A stretch of DNA of 15,770 nt from Thermoplasmatota archaeon (lineage in GTDB: Archaea > Thermoplasmatota > Thermoplasmata > Methanomassiliicoccales > Methanomassiliicoccaceae): contig JAKIXL010000020.1 in the NCBI GenBank assembly GCA_022709105.1, forward strand, positions 1 through 15,770, given 5' to 3'. Made by a program: the position numbers and the translations under genes. The notes beneath the pieces were generated by a model, which worked only from the letters and a program-made list of their open reading frames with translations, searched no databases and had not been told where the DNA came from. Positions 1 to 6,938 of this stretch are shown here, piece by piece (within the stretch, counting starts at the first letter, position 1; each line of letters begins with the position of its first letter).

Positions 1-1026
1 GAGGCGCTGGCCCTGAGCGAGGAATGCCGCTCCGCCGGCAACTCCGGCCTGAAGCGCCACGAGATGGCCGCGGCCCGTCTGGAAGAGGTTCGGTCATCGC
101 TCTTGGAGGGCGAGGGGCGCAAGGCCATGGTGCCGGAGGTGGCCGATCTGCTGGCCTCTGCCGGTAAGGCCCTGTCGAACGGCAGGTATGAGAGCATGGA
201 CGCTCTCCTTCTGAGGGCTAGGAGGCTGCATGCCATCGAGAGTTCGATAGCGAGCGGACGAGCGGTGGCCGATCTGGTCAACGCGGCCGTGCTGCTGTCC
301 AGAGCGGGACCCGCGCTCGATGACCTCCCGGCCGATGCCAGAGGCCTCCTTGACAGACCGATGTCCGAGCTGCTGGAGGAAAGGAACCTGCGCGACATTA
401 CTGCCCAGGTCCGCTCTAGGGTCAGAGAGGCCTTGGAAGATCGCGCGGCCCAGGTAAGGTCCAGGGTCGAGCGCGGCAGGGGCGAGACCAGCGCGGCGCG
501 CTCGATCCTGGGAACGGCCCAGAGGTCCCTGGCCGAGAACAAGCTGGAGGCCGCCGTGGACCAACTAGCGGAGGCCGAGGCGGCTGTAGGGGCCACCGTG
601 GCCGAGGTTCTCGACCTTCGAGACCTCACCCGCCGTTACCATGAGCAGGCGGCGCTCTCGCGGACCCTGGGCATGGGAAACGCGGGCATCGAGGAGTACA
701 GAAAGGCTATGGCATCCGGCAGTGTGACGCAGGCGGTCCGGCACCTTCGCCAGGCTGTCGATGAAGCGGAGAATTCGAACTCATCCTGCCTGCCGAGCCT
801 GCGGCTGCGAAGCGGCACGTTGGTGAACGAAGGGGCGGCGCCGGCGATCTCGGTCATGGTGGGCGGGCTGAGCGGCAGGGGGGCGAGCATATCTCCTGTC
901 CTGTGGCCATCGAGGACGGCCCAGCTGCCGTCACCAGGCACGGAGGACAAAGTGACGGTCGTCTTCCGTGCGATGTTCGTGCCCCGCCCTATGGTCAAAG
1001 AGCTGGCGAAGGACGGCACGTCCTGA
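1..1026 (+). CDS. C-terminal part of a long alpha-helical/coiled-coil protein of unknown function (5' partial)
   Basis: The reading frame is open from the first base, so the true start lies outside the window; the ATG at 64 is internal. About 341 residues are visible. The first ~250 are charged, Ala/Glu/Arg/Leu-rich and arranged as successive amphipathic helices, as in coiled-coil or helical-repeat scaffolds. The last ~75 residues change character: Gly/Ser/Val/Pro-rich stretches with alternating hydrophobics suggest a small beta-sandwich domain ending the chain. No catalytic motif, signal peptide or membrane segment is visible in this part. It ends in TGA and converges on the DUF35 gene with an 85-base gap. 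I do not recognise the family; a structural or binding role would be a guess from composition alone. Confidence 0.75.
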   Translation, partial: EALALSEECRSAGNSGLKRHEMAAARLEEVRSSLLEGEGRKAMVPEVADLLASAGKALSNGRYESMDALLLRARRLHAIESSIASGRAVADLVNAAVLLSRAGPALDDLPADARGLLDRPMSELLEERNLRDITAQVRSRVREALEDRAAQVRSRVERGRGETSAARSILGTAQRSLAENKLEAAVDQLAEAEAAVGATVAEVLDLRDLTRRYHEQAALSRTLGMGNAGIEEYRKAMASGSVTQAVRHLRQAVDEAENSNSSCLPSLRLRSGTLVNEGAAPAISVMVGGLSGRGASISPVLWPSRTAQLPSPGTEDKVTVVFRAMFVPRPMVKELAKDGTS

Positions 1027-1087
1027 GGGATCTTGGGGACGAGAAGGTGGTCCATCTCGTCCAAGCGCCTATGCCCCTATGATATAC

Positions 1088-1110
1088 AGATAATATAGAA
1101 GGAAAAGGGT
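1088..1110 (-). terminator. T-rich probable terminator of the HMG-CoA synthase operon
   Basis: Directly after the DUF35 stop codon, the minus strand reads a pyrimidine/T-rich tract (CCCTTTTCCTTCTATATTAT), the usual form of an intrinsic archaeal terminator. It lies in the short gap between two convergent genes. No strong hairpin is apparent. Confidence 0.4.
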
Positions 1111-1111
1111 T

Positions 1112-1540
1112 TCACTCCGGAGGCCGGGGAGCCGCGGGAGGCGTCAAAGGCATGAACTTGTACCCATAGTAAATGATCCCTGACGCCCCCTCTTCGCCGA
1201 GCCTCCTGATCACCGCCTGCACCTTCATGCCTATGTTGACCTCCGCCGGATCGCAATCGATCACCTGGCCGGTCACTCGGATGCCCTCATCCATCTGGAT
1301 GATGGCGATGACATATGGCTTCTGCAGCTCGAACTGCGACGGGGCATCATGGACCACCGAGAAGGTTATCACCTCTCCGGTCCCCTGGAGCTTGAACGGC
1401 CCCATCTTCCCAATGCTCTTGCGGTGGCAGACCGGGCACACCGTCCTCGGCGGGAAATAGAGGCGACCGCAGTTGCCGCACTTGGCCCCCGTGAGATTGT
1501 ATCTTGGCTCGTTCTCCCTCCAGAACCTCGCCACGGCCAT
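1112..1540 (-). CDS. DUF35 zinc-ribbon/OB-fold protein, acyl-CoA-binding subunit of the HMG-CoA synthase/thiolase complex
   Basis: A 142-residue protein with the standard DUF35 plan. It has a short N-terminal helix, a rubredoxin-like zinc ribbon with cysteines at C21, C24, C35 and C38 (CGNCG and CPVCH), then a C-terminal OB fold from about residue 45. All four zinc ligands are present. In the methanogen HMG-CoA synthase/acetoacetyl-CoA thiolase complex, the DUF35 protein bridges the two enzymes and helps form a shared CoA-binding site. In bacterial steroid catabolism, DUF35 domains partner thiolase-fold aldolases. The start codon overlaps the thiolase-like stop by one base (TGATG), so the two are translationally coupled and probably made in equal amounts. 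Last gene of the operon. Confidence 0.9.
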   Translation of the reverse strand: MAVARFWRENEPRYNLTGAKCGNCGRLYFPPRTVCPVCHRKSIGKMGPFKLQGTGEVITFSVVHDAPSQFELQKPYVIAIIQMDEGIRVTGQVIDCDPAEVNIGMKVQAVIRRLGEEGASGIIYYGYKFMPLTPPAAPRPPE

Positions 1541-2709
1541 CAGTTCACCCTCCCCAATATGTTGACGACGACCGTCGCCCCGGTCCCTCCGACGTTCTGA
1601 GCGAGCGCCCTCTCCGCCCCGGAGACCTGTCGCTTACCCGCCTCTCCCCTGAGCTGCGTCACCAGCTCCACTACCTGGGCGATGCCGGTCGCCCCCATGG
1701 GATCGCCGCGGGCCTTGAGCCCGCCGGAGGTGTTGACCGCCAGCTTCGCTCCCAGCGAGGTCAGCCCGTCCTGCGTTGCCTTTCCACCGGTCCCTTTGGG
1801 GAAGAAGCCCAGGTCCTCGATGGCCAGGATCTCGGAGATGGTGAAGTTGTAGTGCACCTCGGCGATCTGGACGTCCGATGCGGCGATCCCGGCCTGCTTG
1901 AAGGCCTGCCGCGCCGCGATGGAGGTGGCGTCGAACTGGGTTATGCTCTTGCGATGTGCGAGAGCGAGCGTGTCCGATGCCTGCCCTGAGCCCAGGACCT
2001 TAACCGGCGTATCGGTGTACTTCCTTGCCCTCTCCAGCGGGCAAAGGACCACGGCGGCGGCGCCGTCGGACACCGGAGCGCAGTCGAACATCCCCAGCGG
2101 CTCGGCCACCGGGGCGGCCTTGATCACCGCGTCCAACTTGATCTCCTTCTGGAACTGGGCCTTGGGGTTCAAGGAGCCGTGCTTGTGGTTCTTCACCGCC
2201 ACGGAGGCCAGCTGCTCCCTGGTCGTTCCGTACTTGAACATGTGCCGCCGGGCGATCATGGCGTGCAGCGCCGGGAAGGTGGCGCCGAAGGTCGTCTCCC
2301 ACTGCTGGTCCGCCGCGGTGGCCTGGATCTCTCCCGACAGGACATCGCCGACGTCGGTCATCTTCTCCGCTCCCCCGACCACCACGATGTCGTGCATGCC
2401 GGAGGCCACGGCGATGTAGCCCTGGCGGAACGCCAGTCCCCCGGAGGCGCCTGCCGCCTCCACCCTCGTGGCCGGTATGTGGTCCCTCGCCATTCCCGAG
2501 TAGTCGGCTATGAGCGCTCCGATATGTTCCTGCTCGATGTACTTCCCGGCCGACATGTTCCCGACGTACAGCGCGTCGATCTCCTCGCTGGTCAGGTTCG
2601 CGTCGGCGACCGCCGCCAGGCCCGCCTGGATGCCCAGCTGACGGAAGGACATGTCCCACAGCTCGCCGAACTTGGTGTCGCCGATGCCTATGATGGCTAC
2701 CTCTCTCAT
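1540..2709 (-). CDS. Thiolase-fold protein in the HMG-CoA synthase operon; catalytic residues replaced
   Basis: A 389-residue protein aligning end to end with archaeal SCP-x-type acetoacetyl-CoA thiolases, from the N-terminal AIIGIG strand to the C-terminal NVGGTG loop. The expected role is condensing two acetyl-CoA to acetoacetyl-CoA for HMG-CoA synthase. However, the signature residues differ. The nucleophile motif normally read AACASGG is AAGASGG (G87, codon GGC at 2449-2451). The GHPxGATG motif is GDPMGATG (D336, codon GAT at 1702-1704). The HDxFT motif is HYNFT (H286 kept, Y287, N288). The usual HNVGG is QNVGG (Q371). The rest is intact, with no frameshift or internal stop. Start ATG at 2709 overlaps the HMG-CoA synthase stop (ATGA). 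The same frame is open far upstream, but that stretch lies inside the synthase gene and is not thiolase-like. Classical thiolase activity looks unlikely; a scaffold or a different carbon-carbon chemistry is possible. Confidence 0.9.
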   Translation of the reverse strand: MREVAIIGIGDTKFGELWDMSFRQLGIQAGLAAVADANLTSEEIDALYVGNMSAGKYIEQEHIGALIADYSGMARDHIPATRVEAAGASGGLAFRQGYIAVASGMHDIVVVGGAEKMTDVGDVLSGEIQATAADQQWETTFGATFPALHAMIARRHMFKYGTTREQLASVAVKNHKHGSLNPKAQFQKEIKLDAVIKAAPVAEPLGMFDCAPVSDGAAAVVLCPLERARKYTDTPVKVLGSGQASDTLALAHRKSITQFDATSIAARQAFKQAGIAASDVQIAEVHYNFTISEILAIEDLGFFPKGTGGKATQDGLTSLGAKLAVNTSGGLKARGDPMGATGIAQVVELVTQLRGEAGKRQVSGAERALAQNVGGTGATVVVNILGRVN

Positions 2710-3764
2710 TCCGCTCCCCCCTTCATCCTTATCTTGCCTCGGAACTTCGCGTAGGTGGCGTAGTCGAGGAACTTCTTGTGCTCGACCAGGTCCTTCACGG
2801 TCGGCGCGGCGTCCCTCCTCAGTTCGAGGATCTCGTTCGTCACGGTGATGTCGAAGGCGTCCGATCCCGCGCCGGAGCCGTAGGCGACGGCGAAGATGCG
2901 GTCGCCTGGCTTCGCTATGTCCAGAACCGACGCGAGGCCGAGGGGCACCGCGCCGGAGTAGGTGTTCCCTATGAACGGCGTCAGAAGCCCGGCCTCTATC
3001 TGCTTCTCGCTGAAACCCAGCTGCTTGGCGACCCTCACCGGGAACTTGCCGTTGGGCTGGTGGAACACCGCGTGCGCATAGTCGGCTGGCTTCGAGGACA
3101 TCTTCTCCATTAGGCTCTGCGAGGCGGCCATGATATGCTTGAAGTACGCCGGTTCGCCGGTGAACCGCCCTCCATGCGACGGATAGCACTGTCCCTCTCG
3201 CCTCCAGAAGTCCGGGGTGTCGGTGGTGAAGGAGCACGTCCGATCGATGCGGGCCACGATGTTCTTCGAGCCTATGAGGTATGCGGCGCCTCCCGCCGAC
3301 GCCGAGTACTCGAGGGCGTCCCCAGGTGCGCCCTGGGAGGTGTCCGCCCCGATGGCCACGCCGTATTCGATCATCCCCGAGCCTACCAGCCCCATGCAGG
3401 TCTGGATACCGGCTGTCCCGGCCTTGCACGCGAACTCGTAATCAGCTACGGTAAGGTTCGGAGAGGCCCCGATGGCCTCGGCCACGACCGTCCCGGTCGG
3501 CTTCACCGCGTAGGGATGCGATTCCGAACCTACGTATATGGCGCCGATGTCGCAGGGATCGACATCGCAGCGGCGCATCATGTTCCTGGCCGCCTCGATG
3601 GAAATCGTGATGACGTCCTCGTCCGGCGAGGGCACCGACTTGGAAAAGATCAGCAGGTTGCGGCTCATCGCGTCCCCGTCCGTCCCCCATACCCGGCCGA
3701 TCTCCTGCGGCGCTATCCTGTACCGGGGCAGGTAGGCCCCGTAGCTGACTATTCCTACTTCCAT
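2706..3764 (-). CDS. Hydroxymethylglutaryl-CoA synthase (archaeal type)
   Basis: A 352-residue HMG-CoA synthase of the short archaeal/bacterial type. It condenses acetyl-CoA with acetoacetyl-CoA to HMG-CoA, the first committed precursor of mevalonate and archaeal isoprenoid lipids; cytosolic. The catalytic set is complete: E81 in VGSESHP, acyl-accepting C113 in EFACKAGT, and H235 in FHQPNGK. Spacing matches the Glu/Cys/His set of characterised synthases. Other family marks are [16 protein letters not shown] and the C-terminal [10 protein letters not shown]. The start is fixed by a strong Shine-Dalgarno site (AGGAGG, six bases before the ATG) that overlaps the stop of the upstream regulator; the intergenic gap is 10 bases. 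The stop overlaps the thiolase-like start by four bases (ATGA). Everything visible supports an active enzyme. Confidence 0.95.
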   Translation of the reverse strand: MEVGIVSYGAYLPRYRIAPQEIGRVWGTDGDAMSRNLLIFSKSVPSPDEDVITISIEAARNMMRRCDVDPCDIGAIYVGSESHPYAVKPTGTVVAEAIGASPNLTVADYEFACKAGTAGIQTCMGLVGSGMIEYGVAIGADTSQGAPGDALEYSASAGGAAYLIGSKNIVARIDRTCSFTTDTPDFWRREGQCYPSHGGRFTGEPAYFKHIMAASQSLMEKMSSKPADYAHAVFHQPNGKFPVRVAKQLGFSEKQIEAGLLTPFIGNTYSGAVPLGLASVLDIAKPGDRIFAVAYGSGAGSDAFDITVTNEILELRRDAAPTVKDLVEHKKFLDYATYAKFRGKIRMKGGAE

Positions 3765-3774
3765 TAACTTCCTC

Positions 3775-4458
3775 CTAGGCGAGCTTCTTCAACCGTTCGA
3801 CCATGGCCGCGACCGGCATGTCGATCTTAATGAGCGGAATGTTCTCCAGCGAGGCCAGCTTGATGGCCAGCTGATCAACGTGCTCCGGGCGGTGGTAGCC
3901 TACCACGCTCGGCTTGAGAGGGTGGGCGCGGATGGCGATCATGGGGGAGCGCCCGAACTTCACGCCGGTGAAGATGAGTATGCGCTCCGATGACCAGCCG
4001 TAGATCTTGAGGTAATCGAACGAGGAAAGAGACGTTATGGCCTTTATGGAATCGATGACCGTGTAGCCATGTATATGCCTGCCGAGATCGACGCCTTGGT
4101 TCAGCGGCTGGGCGTCGATCATGTCCATCAGCTCCTGGGCCGATATGCTGGTGCGGAACTCGTTGATGCTGATTATGCAGTCATGTTTCTCGCCCAGGTC
4201 GTAGCGCTTCAGCACGTTGGAGCCGGAGGCCTCATCAAGATCGATCAACCCGTCGACCATGCGGCGGATGATGGCTATCCCCGGAGAACGCCTTCGGCCG
4301 GACTCGTAGTCGCTTATGACCGAAGGCGATATCTCAAGATGCTTGGCCAGTTCTTGCTGGGAGATGCCGAACTCCTCGCGCCACTTGCGTATCGTCTTGC
4401 CGGCGTCGATCGATAGAGTGATCTCTCCGGCGATCTTCTCGCGCAGCTGCTCCCTCAT
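3775..4458 (-). CDS. HTH (XRE-like) transcriptional regulator heading the HMG-CoA synthase operon
   Basis: A 227-residue protein. Residues ~21-60 form a Cro/CI-type helix-turn-helix ([20 protein letters not shown] followed by ESGRRRSPG). The remaining ~165 residues are a mixed alpha/beta domain without recognised catalytic motifs; it may sense a ligand. A regulator of this type (COG1709-like, from memory) precedes HMG-CoA synthase in methanogens, so control of isoprenoid precursor synthesis and its own operon is a fair inference. The frame is open to 4746, but ATG 4458 is preferred: the HTH protein begins naturally there, the upstream residues are low-complexity, and a TATA box centred near 4487 predicts transcription starting within a few bases of this ATG. 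The stop codon TAG lies 10 bases before the synthase start. Confidence 0.88.
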   Translation of the reverse strand: MREQLREKIAGEITLSIDAGKTIRKWREEFGISQQELAKHLEISPSVISDYESGRRRSPGIAIIRRMVDGLIDLDEASGSNVLKRYDLGEKHDCIISINEFRTSISAQELMDMIDAQPLNQGVDLGRHIHGYTVIDSIKAITSLSSFDYLKIYGWSSERILIFTGVKFGRSPMIAIRAHPLKPSVVGYHRPEHVDQLAIKLASLENIPLIKIDMPVAAMVERLKKLA

Positions 4459-4481
4459 CGCAACGGGACCATCTGGATGTG

Positions 4482-4493
4482 TATTTATATTTG
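4482..4493 (-). promoter_or_regulatory. TATA box (box A) of the regulator/HMG-CoA synthase operon
   Basis: The minus strand reads AAATATAAATAC, an isolated AT-rich island in GC-rich DNA. Its centre is ~28 bases before the ATG at 4458, so the transcript should be leaderless or nearly so. The plus-strand reading (GTATTTATATTT) could also fire towards the winged-helix gene at 4647, but that would leave a leader of over 100 bases. Confidence 0.65.
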
Positions 4494-4646
4494 TCGTAGA
4501 GCAGGTTCGACAATATCTGAAAGGACGGTGTCCTGGGAGAGATGCACCGCCGCTGACCGCCGGGAGAGGGACGTGGTCCTGGCTCGATGGCAAGAACGCG
4601 CCGAGAGGTAGAGGCTGGCGGCGGAGAAGGCGCTTGAGGAGCTGAG

Positions 4647-4925
4647 ATGACCATTGACCGCTCGGACCTGTACGTGGTCGCGCGCATCCTCGAGCGCCTG
4701 TGGAAGGAGGAGCGTCCGATGCTGCGCACCCGGCTCCAGCTCGCATCCCGCGTGAACCACGACGTGTTCACCAGGTACCTGGATTGGATGCAGGGGAAGG
4801 GCCTGGCGGAGATGAGGGACGATGGGGCCGGCCGAGGGGGCGTGCCGCTGACCGGCACGGGCTCGGAAGCCTATCGCGTCCTGGTGCGGTGGATCAACGA
4901 CGTTATCGCGGGCCCCCGGACCTAG
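4647..4925 (+). CDS. Small winged-helix DNA-binding protein
   Basis: A 92-residue protein resembling the stand-alone archaeal winged-helix proteins of the HTH_45 type. Helices fill residues ~5-25, a recognition-helix region (RLQLASRVNHDVFTRYLDWM) covers ~28-47, a wing follows (MRDDGAGRGGVPLT), and a C-terminal helix (SEAYRVLVRWINDVI) could mediate dimerisation. It probably acts as a local transcription factor; its target is unknown. GAGGAG lies ~7 bases before the ATG and supports the start. It is transcribed divergently from the operon regulator, with a 188-base gap that could hold operators for both. Its TAG stop overlaps the TAG stop of the convergent membrane protein gene within one CTAG palindrome. 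Confidence 0.75.
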   Translation: MTIDRSDLYVVARILERLWKEERPMLRTRLQLASRVNHDVFTRYLDWMQGKGLAEMRDDGAGRGGVPLTGTGSEAYRVLVRWINDVIAGPRT

Positions 4926-5461
4926 TGATGTCTGGCGCGCTTCTTGCGGTGGCTGAGCCATGCCTGCAGCAGCAGAGCGAAGAGCGCGAGGATGGCAATC
5001 CAACAGATGATGCTGGAGGCGTAGAGCGCCGGCCCGAGCTCCAATGGATAGCGGGCCTGGTCGATCGACGAGGCCACCCTGATCTGGCCATCCGGATCGT
5101 GGCTCATCACCACCAGTCGGCTTGATTCCATTATCCTTATGTCCCCAACGACCCGGGTCGTGTTCAGCTCCGAGAAATCGGGGTCGCGCTCGAACGGCAG
5201 GCCGCTCCTAGCCGCCTCGAACCCCGCTTGATCGGTGAGGTAGACGTCCATGGTCCTGCTATCGACGGAGGCCACCTCAAAATGGACGTAGCCGCCGAGG
5301 TCCGGGCTCAGAGGAAAGGAATACATATCGATCCCTCGGCCGGCCGACACGCCCAGGTTGCCGGAGTGCGAGCGGCCGTTGAGCATGCCTTGGATGAACC
5401 AGCCGGTGATGGAAACCGCCAGCAACAGCACCACGACCGATATGACATGCCAACGCTTCAT
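4922..5461 (-). CDS. Membrane-anchored protein with an extracytoplasmic beta domain, function unknown
   Basis: A 179-residue protein with a hydrophobic segment at residues ~6-25 (after MKRWH), an outside-facing soluble region of ~120 residues, a second membrane segment at ~150-170, and a basic tail (HRKKRARHH). The positive N-terminus and tail fit two-pass topology with both ends in the cytoplasm. The soluble part has alternating strands (GGYVHFEVASVDSRTMDVYL) reminiscent of GOLD/emp24-like beta-sandwich domains found in archaeal surface proteins; this is impression, not proof. A TATA box at ~5484-5495 predicts a nearly leaderless mRNA starting at this ATG, supporting the chosen start. The stop overlaps that of the winged-helix gene. 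Confidence 0.75.
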   Translation of the reverse strand: MKRWHVISVVVLLLAVSITGWFIQGMLNGRSHSGNLGVSAGRGIDMYSFPLSPDLGGYVHFEVASVDSRTMDVYLTDQAGFEAARSGLPFERDPDFSELNTTRVVGDIRIMESSRLVVMSHDPDGQIRVASSIDQARYPLELGPALYASSIICWIAILALFALLLQAWLSHRKKRARHH

Positions 5462-5483
5462 GGACCCGGGGGGATAGAACAGG

Positions 5484-5495
5484 GATATATTATGG
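5484..5495 (-). promoter_or_regulatory. TATA box of the membrane-anchored protein gene
   Basis: The minus strand reads CCATAATATATC, centred ~28 bases before the ATG at 5461. This predicts a leaderless or very short-leader transcript. Confidence 0.55.
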
Positions 5496-5663
5496 ATTGC
5501 TCCTCGTTGATTAATCTATCAGCTCCAAAGCTTAACTTCAGTGCACATATGGAAGACCCCGGCCGGGAATTCAGCGGCGGGATCCGGACGCTCAAGCGCA
5601 AATGCGGCCCAGGGAACAGAACAAGCATGGCAGCGGACCGAGGGGGATCTGACGGGTGAAGCA

Positions 5664-5777
5664 GAGGGGGGATTCGACCTCGCCCGCTATCGCCGCCGGC
5701 CGCTAGTCGAAACGGCGCATTCAGTGCTCAAGAGAGCGATGCGAGGTCACATGCTAGTTTGCTCGGGCGCTATGTGA
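5664..5777 (+). pseudogene. Remnant of a DDE transposase C-terminus (IS4/IS5-type YREK motif)
   Basis: One frame reads ARYRRRPLVETAHSVLKRAM. It contains Y-(2)-R-(3)-E-(6)-K exactly, with Tyr at 5688-5690 and Lys at 5730-5732. That is the YREK signature around the catalytic Glu of IS4-family and related DDE transposases, and the neighbouring residues (RRPLVET, SVLKR) also match that region. The frame closes soon after, no catalytic Asp motifs are visible upstream, and I see no terminal inverted repeats. This is therefore a decayed fragment of an insertion sequence, not a gene. It lies in a gene-poor stretch beside a tRNA gene, a common place for such debris. A chance match is possible because the segment is short. 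Confidence 0.5.
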
Positions 5778-5865
5778 TGCTGCGAGATTCGATCGCGGGC
5801 GATATCATACAACGGTCAAGAGAGGGGACCAACGTGGGTGAGCTCAGTTGAACAAGGCCAGCAAA

Positions 5866-5876
5866 AGATATTTAAT
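5866..5876 (+). promoter_or_regulatory. TATA box of the tRNA-Pro gene
   Basis: AGATATTTAAT is an AT-rich box A ~35 bases before the mature tRNA 5' end. Transcription is expected ~25 bases downstream, near 5897-5900, leaving a short 5' leader for RNase P. Confidence 0.6.
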
Positions 5877-5905
5877 GCCCGTCCATATTAGCCCATCCTA
5901 CCCAT

Positions 5906-5982
5906 GGGGCAGTGGGGTAGCTTGGCCATCCTTGATGGTTCGGGACCATTAGACTCCAGTTCAAATCTGGGCTGCCCCACCA
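5906..5982 (+). tRNA. tRNA-Pro (anticodon CGG), CCA encoded
   Basis: A complete cloverleaf can be folded by eye. The acceptor stem GGGGCAG pairs with CTGCCCC. The anticodon arm GATGG-TTCGGGA-CCATT places CGG at 5941-5943 (reads CCG, proline). The T arm TCCAG-TTCAAAT-CTGGG includes one G-U pair. The D arm contains GGGTAGCTTGG. Discriminator A is followed by an encoded CCA at 5980-5982. No intron is present. A TATA box precedes it and a T-rich tract follows. CCG is a frequent proline codon in GC-rich DNA, so this isoacceptor is probably well used. Confidence 0.96.
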
Positions 5983-6018
5983 GCTCTCAATTTCATCCAT
6001 TGAGATACATAATGATTC

Positions 6019-6036
6019 AATTTATTTTACCTTTCT
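6019..6036 (+). terminator. T-rich terminator downstream of tRNA-Pro
   Basis: AATTTATTTTACCTTTCT begins ~37 bases after the tRNA 3' end. It contains several T clusters typical of archaeal termination. Confidence 0.45.
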
Positions 6037-6059
6037 AACGACCATCCCGCATTAACATT

Positions 6060-6070
6060 TCTTTAAATTT
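6060..6070 (+). promoter_or_regulatory. TATA box upstream of the three-segment membrane protein gene
   Basis: TCTTTAAATTT lies ~50 bases before the ATG at 6115. A start ~25 bases downstream would give a leader of roughly 25 bases. Confidence 0.45.
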
Positions 6071-6114
6071 CGATAAAAGATTAAGGATTCTAGATGAGAT
6101 GGTGACCGGATTAC

Positions 6115-6855
6115 ATGTTCTGTGAGCGATGGGGTCCCTCAATAGGTGATGTCGCGGCCTTCCGCGACGATCTTCCTGATGGAATGAGCGTGAGGCCCGG
6201 CGATGTTTCGACCGCCGGAGGCGGCGGGAGCTTCGCCCCACATCTGAAGGCCCCCAACATCATCGAGAGCCCTGATGGCTCATTGTCCTGGGCCTACGAG
6301 CTCTCTTTCTGGCGCAATCCCACCATCCTCATCACCGTGCTCAAGGTCATGTTCCTCTCCCTGGGCATCGTCACCCTGCTGGCCTTCGTCCTGGCCCTGG
6401 CCGACGGCGTCGAGGATGCGGCGATGTTCGCCCTGACGATGTTCGGCATTGGTGCTGCGGTCCTGACCGCCCTGACGCTGGCGGCGTACGTCATCATCGG
6501 CCTGCTGTACGGCGGCCGGTACCATGTCCTGTTCAAGATGGACCGCCGGGGCGTACATCACATCCAGCTGAAGAAGCAATACGACCGCGCCGCGGCCCTG
6601 GGCCTCCTGACCGCCCTGGCAGGCCTTGCCGGGGGCAGCTTGACCGCGGTTGGGGCAGGCATGCTGGCCGCGTCCAGGCAGAGCATGTACACCGCGTTCA
6701 AGGACGTCACCTCCGTCAAGATCCGGGAGAGGAGGAACGTCATCTATCTCGGTGAGGCCCTGGCCCAGAACCAGGTGTACGCCGAGGCCGAGGACCTTCC
6801 TCGAGTGAAGGCCTACATCCTGGAGCACATCCGCAAGGATGTCCGGGTTAGGTAG
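6115..6855 (+). CDS. Membrane protein with C-terminal PH-like domain, function unknown
   Basis: A 246-residue protein. Residues ~1-65 are soluble and contain a Gly-rich linker (AGGGGSF at 34-40). Two clear membrane segments follow at ~70-96 and ~103-131. A third hydrophobic, Ala/Gly/Leu-rich stretch lies at ~159-183. Around it are short strands with basic residues (YHVLFKMDRRGVHHIQL before it, VTSVKIRERRNVIYL after it) and a terminal helix (LPRVKAYILEHIRK). This resembles bacterial PH-like domains interrupted by membrane segments, in which GRYHVLFK-type strands start the fold. I cannot assign a role. ATG 6115 is taken as the start; a GGTGA lies ~11 bases before it. ATG 6184 (MSVRPGD) is the main alternative and would remove the poorly conserved-looking N-terminus. 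It ends in TAG. Confidence 0.7.
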   Translation: MFCERWGPSIGDVAAFRDDLPDGMSVRPGDVSTAGGGGSFAPHLKAPNIIESPDGSLSWAYELSFWRNPTILITVLKVMFLSLGIVTLLAFVLALADGVEDAAMFALTMFGIGAAVLTALTLAAYVIIGLLYGGRYHVLFKMDRRGVHHIQLKKQYDRAAALGLLTALAGLAGGSLTAVGAGMLAASRQSMYTAFKDVTSVKIRERRNVIYLGEALAQNQVYAEAEDLPRVKAYILEHIRKDVRVR

Positions 6856-6892
6856 AAGGGCGTTTATGCGCCTGATCGCGGAGGCCGGCACA

Positions 6893-6901
6893 ATCTATAT
6901 C
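6893..6901 (+). promoter_or_regulatory. Probable TATA box of the MBL-fold gene
   Basis: ATCTATATC lies ~42 bases before the ATG at 6939 in otherwise GC-rich DNA. The expected transcript leader is ~15-20 bases. Confidence 0.35.
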
Positions 6902-6938
6902 CAGGCTGCGCGATGAGCTTCACGGACGTTGATGATCG

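Larger units (their letters stand above)
5462..5905. other. Gene-poor stretch between the membrane-protein gene and tRNA-Pro
   Basis: Apart from the TATA box near 5490, the transposase remnant and the tRNA promoter, I see no supported gene. The short open frames here lack Shine-Dalgarno sites and protein-like composition. The content suggests a scar of past insertion rather than a functional intergenic region. Confidence 0.5.

Noticed and set aside
2710..3429. Upstream extension of the thiolase-like frame to a 629-residue product
   Set aside because: The extra residues come from the shifted frame of the HMG-CoA synthase gene, are Arg/His/Gly-rich and not thiolase-like; the ATG at 2709 with ATGA overlap explains the true start.
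4459..4746. N-terminal extension of the HTH regulator to 323 residues
   Set aside because: Low-complexity residues crossing the TATA box and the divergent gene start; the HTH protein begins naturally at 4458.
5228..5659. 143-residue plus-strand open frame
   Set aside because: Mostly antisense to the membrane-anchored protein, no ribosome site, composition not protein-like.
5906..6114. Integration site (att duplication) at the tRNA-Pro 3' end
   Set aside because: No second copy of the tRNA 3' end and no integrase gene is visible in the window.
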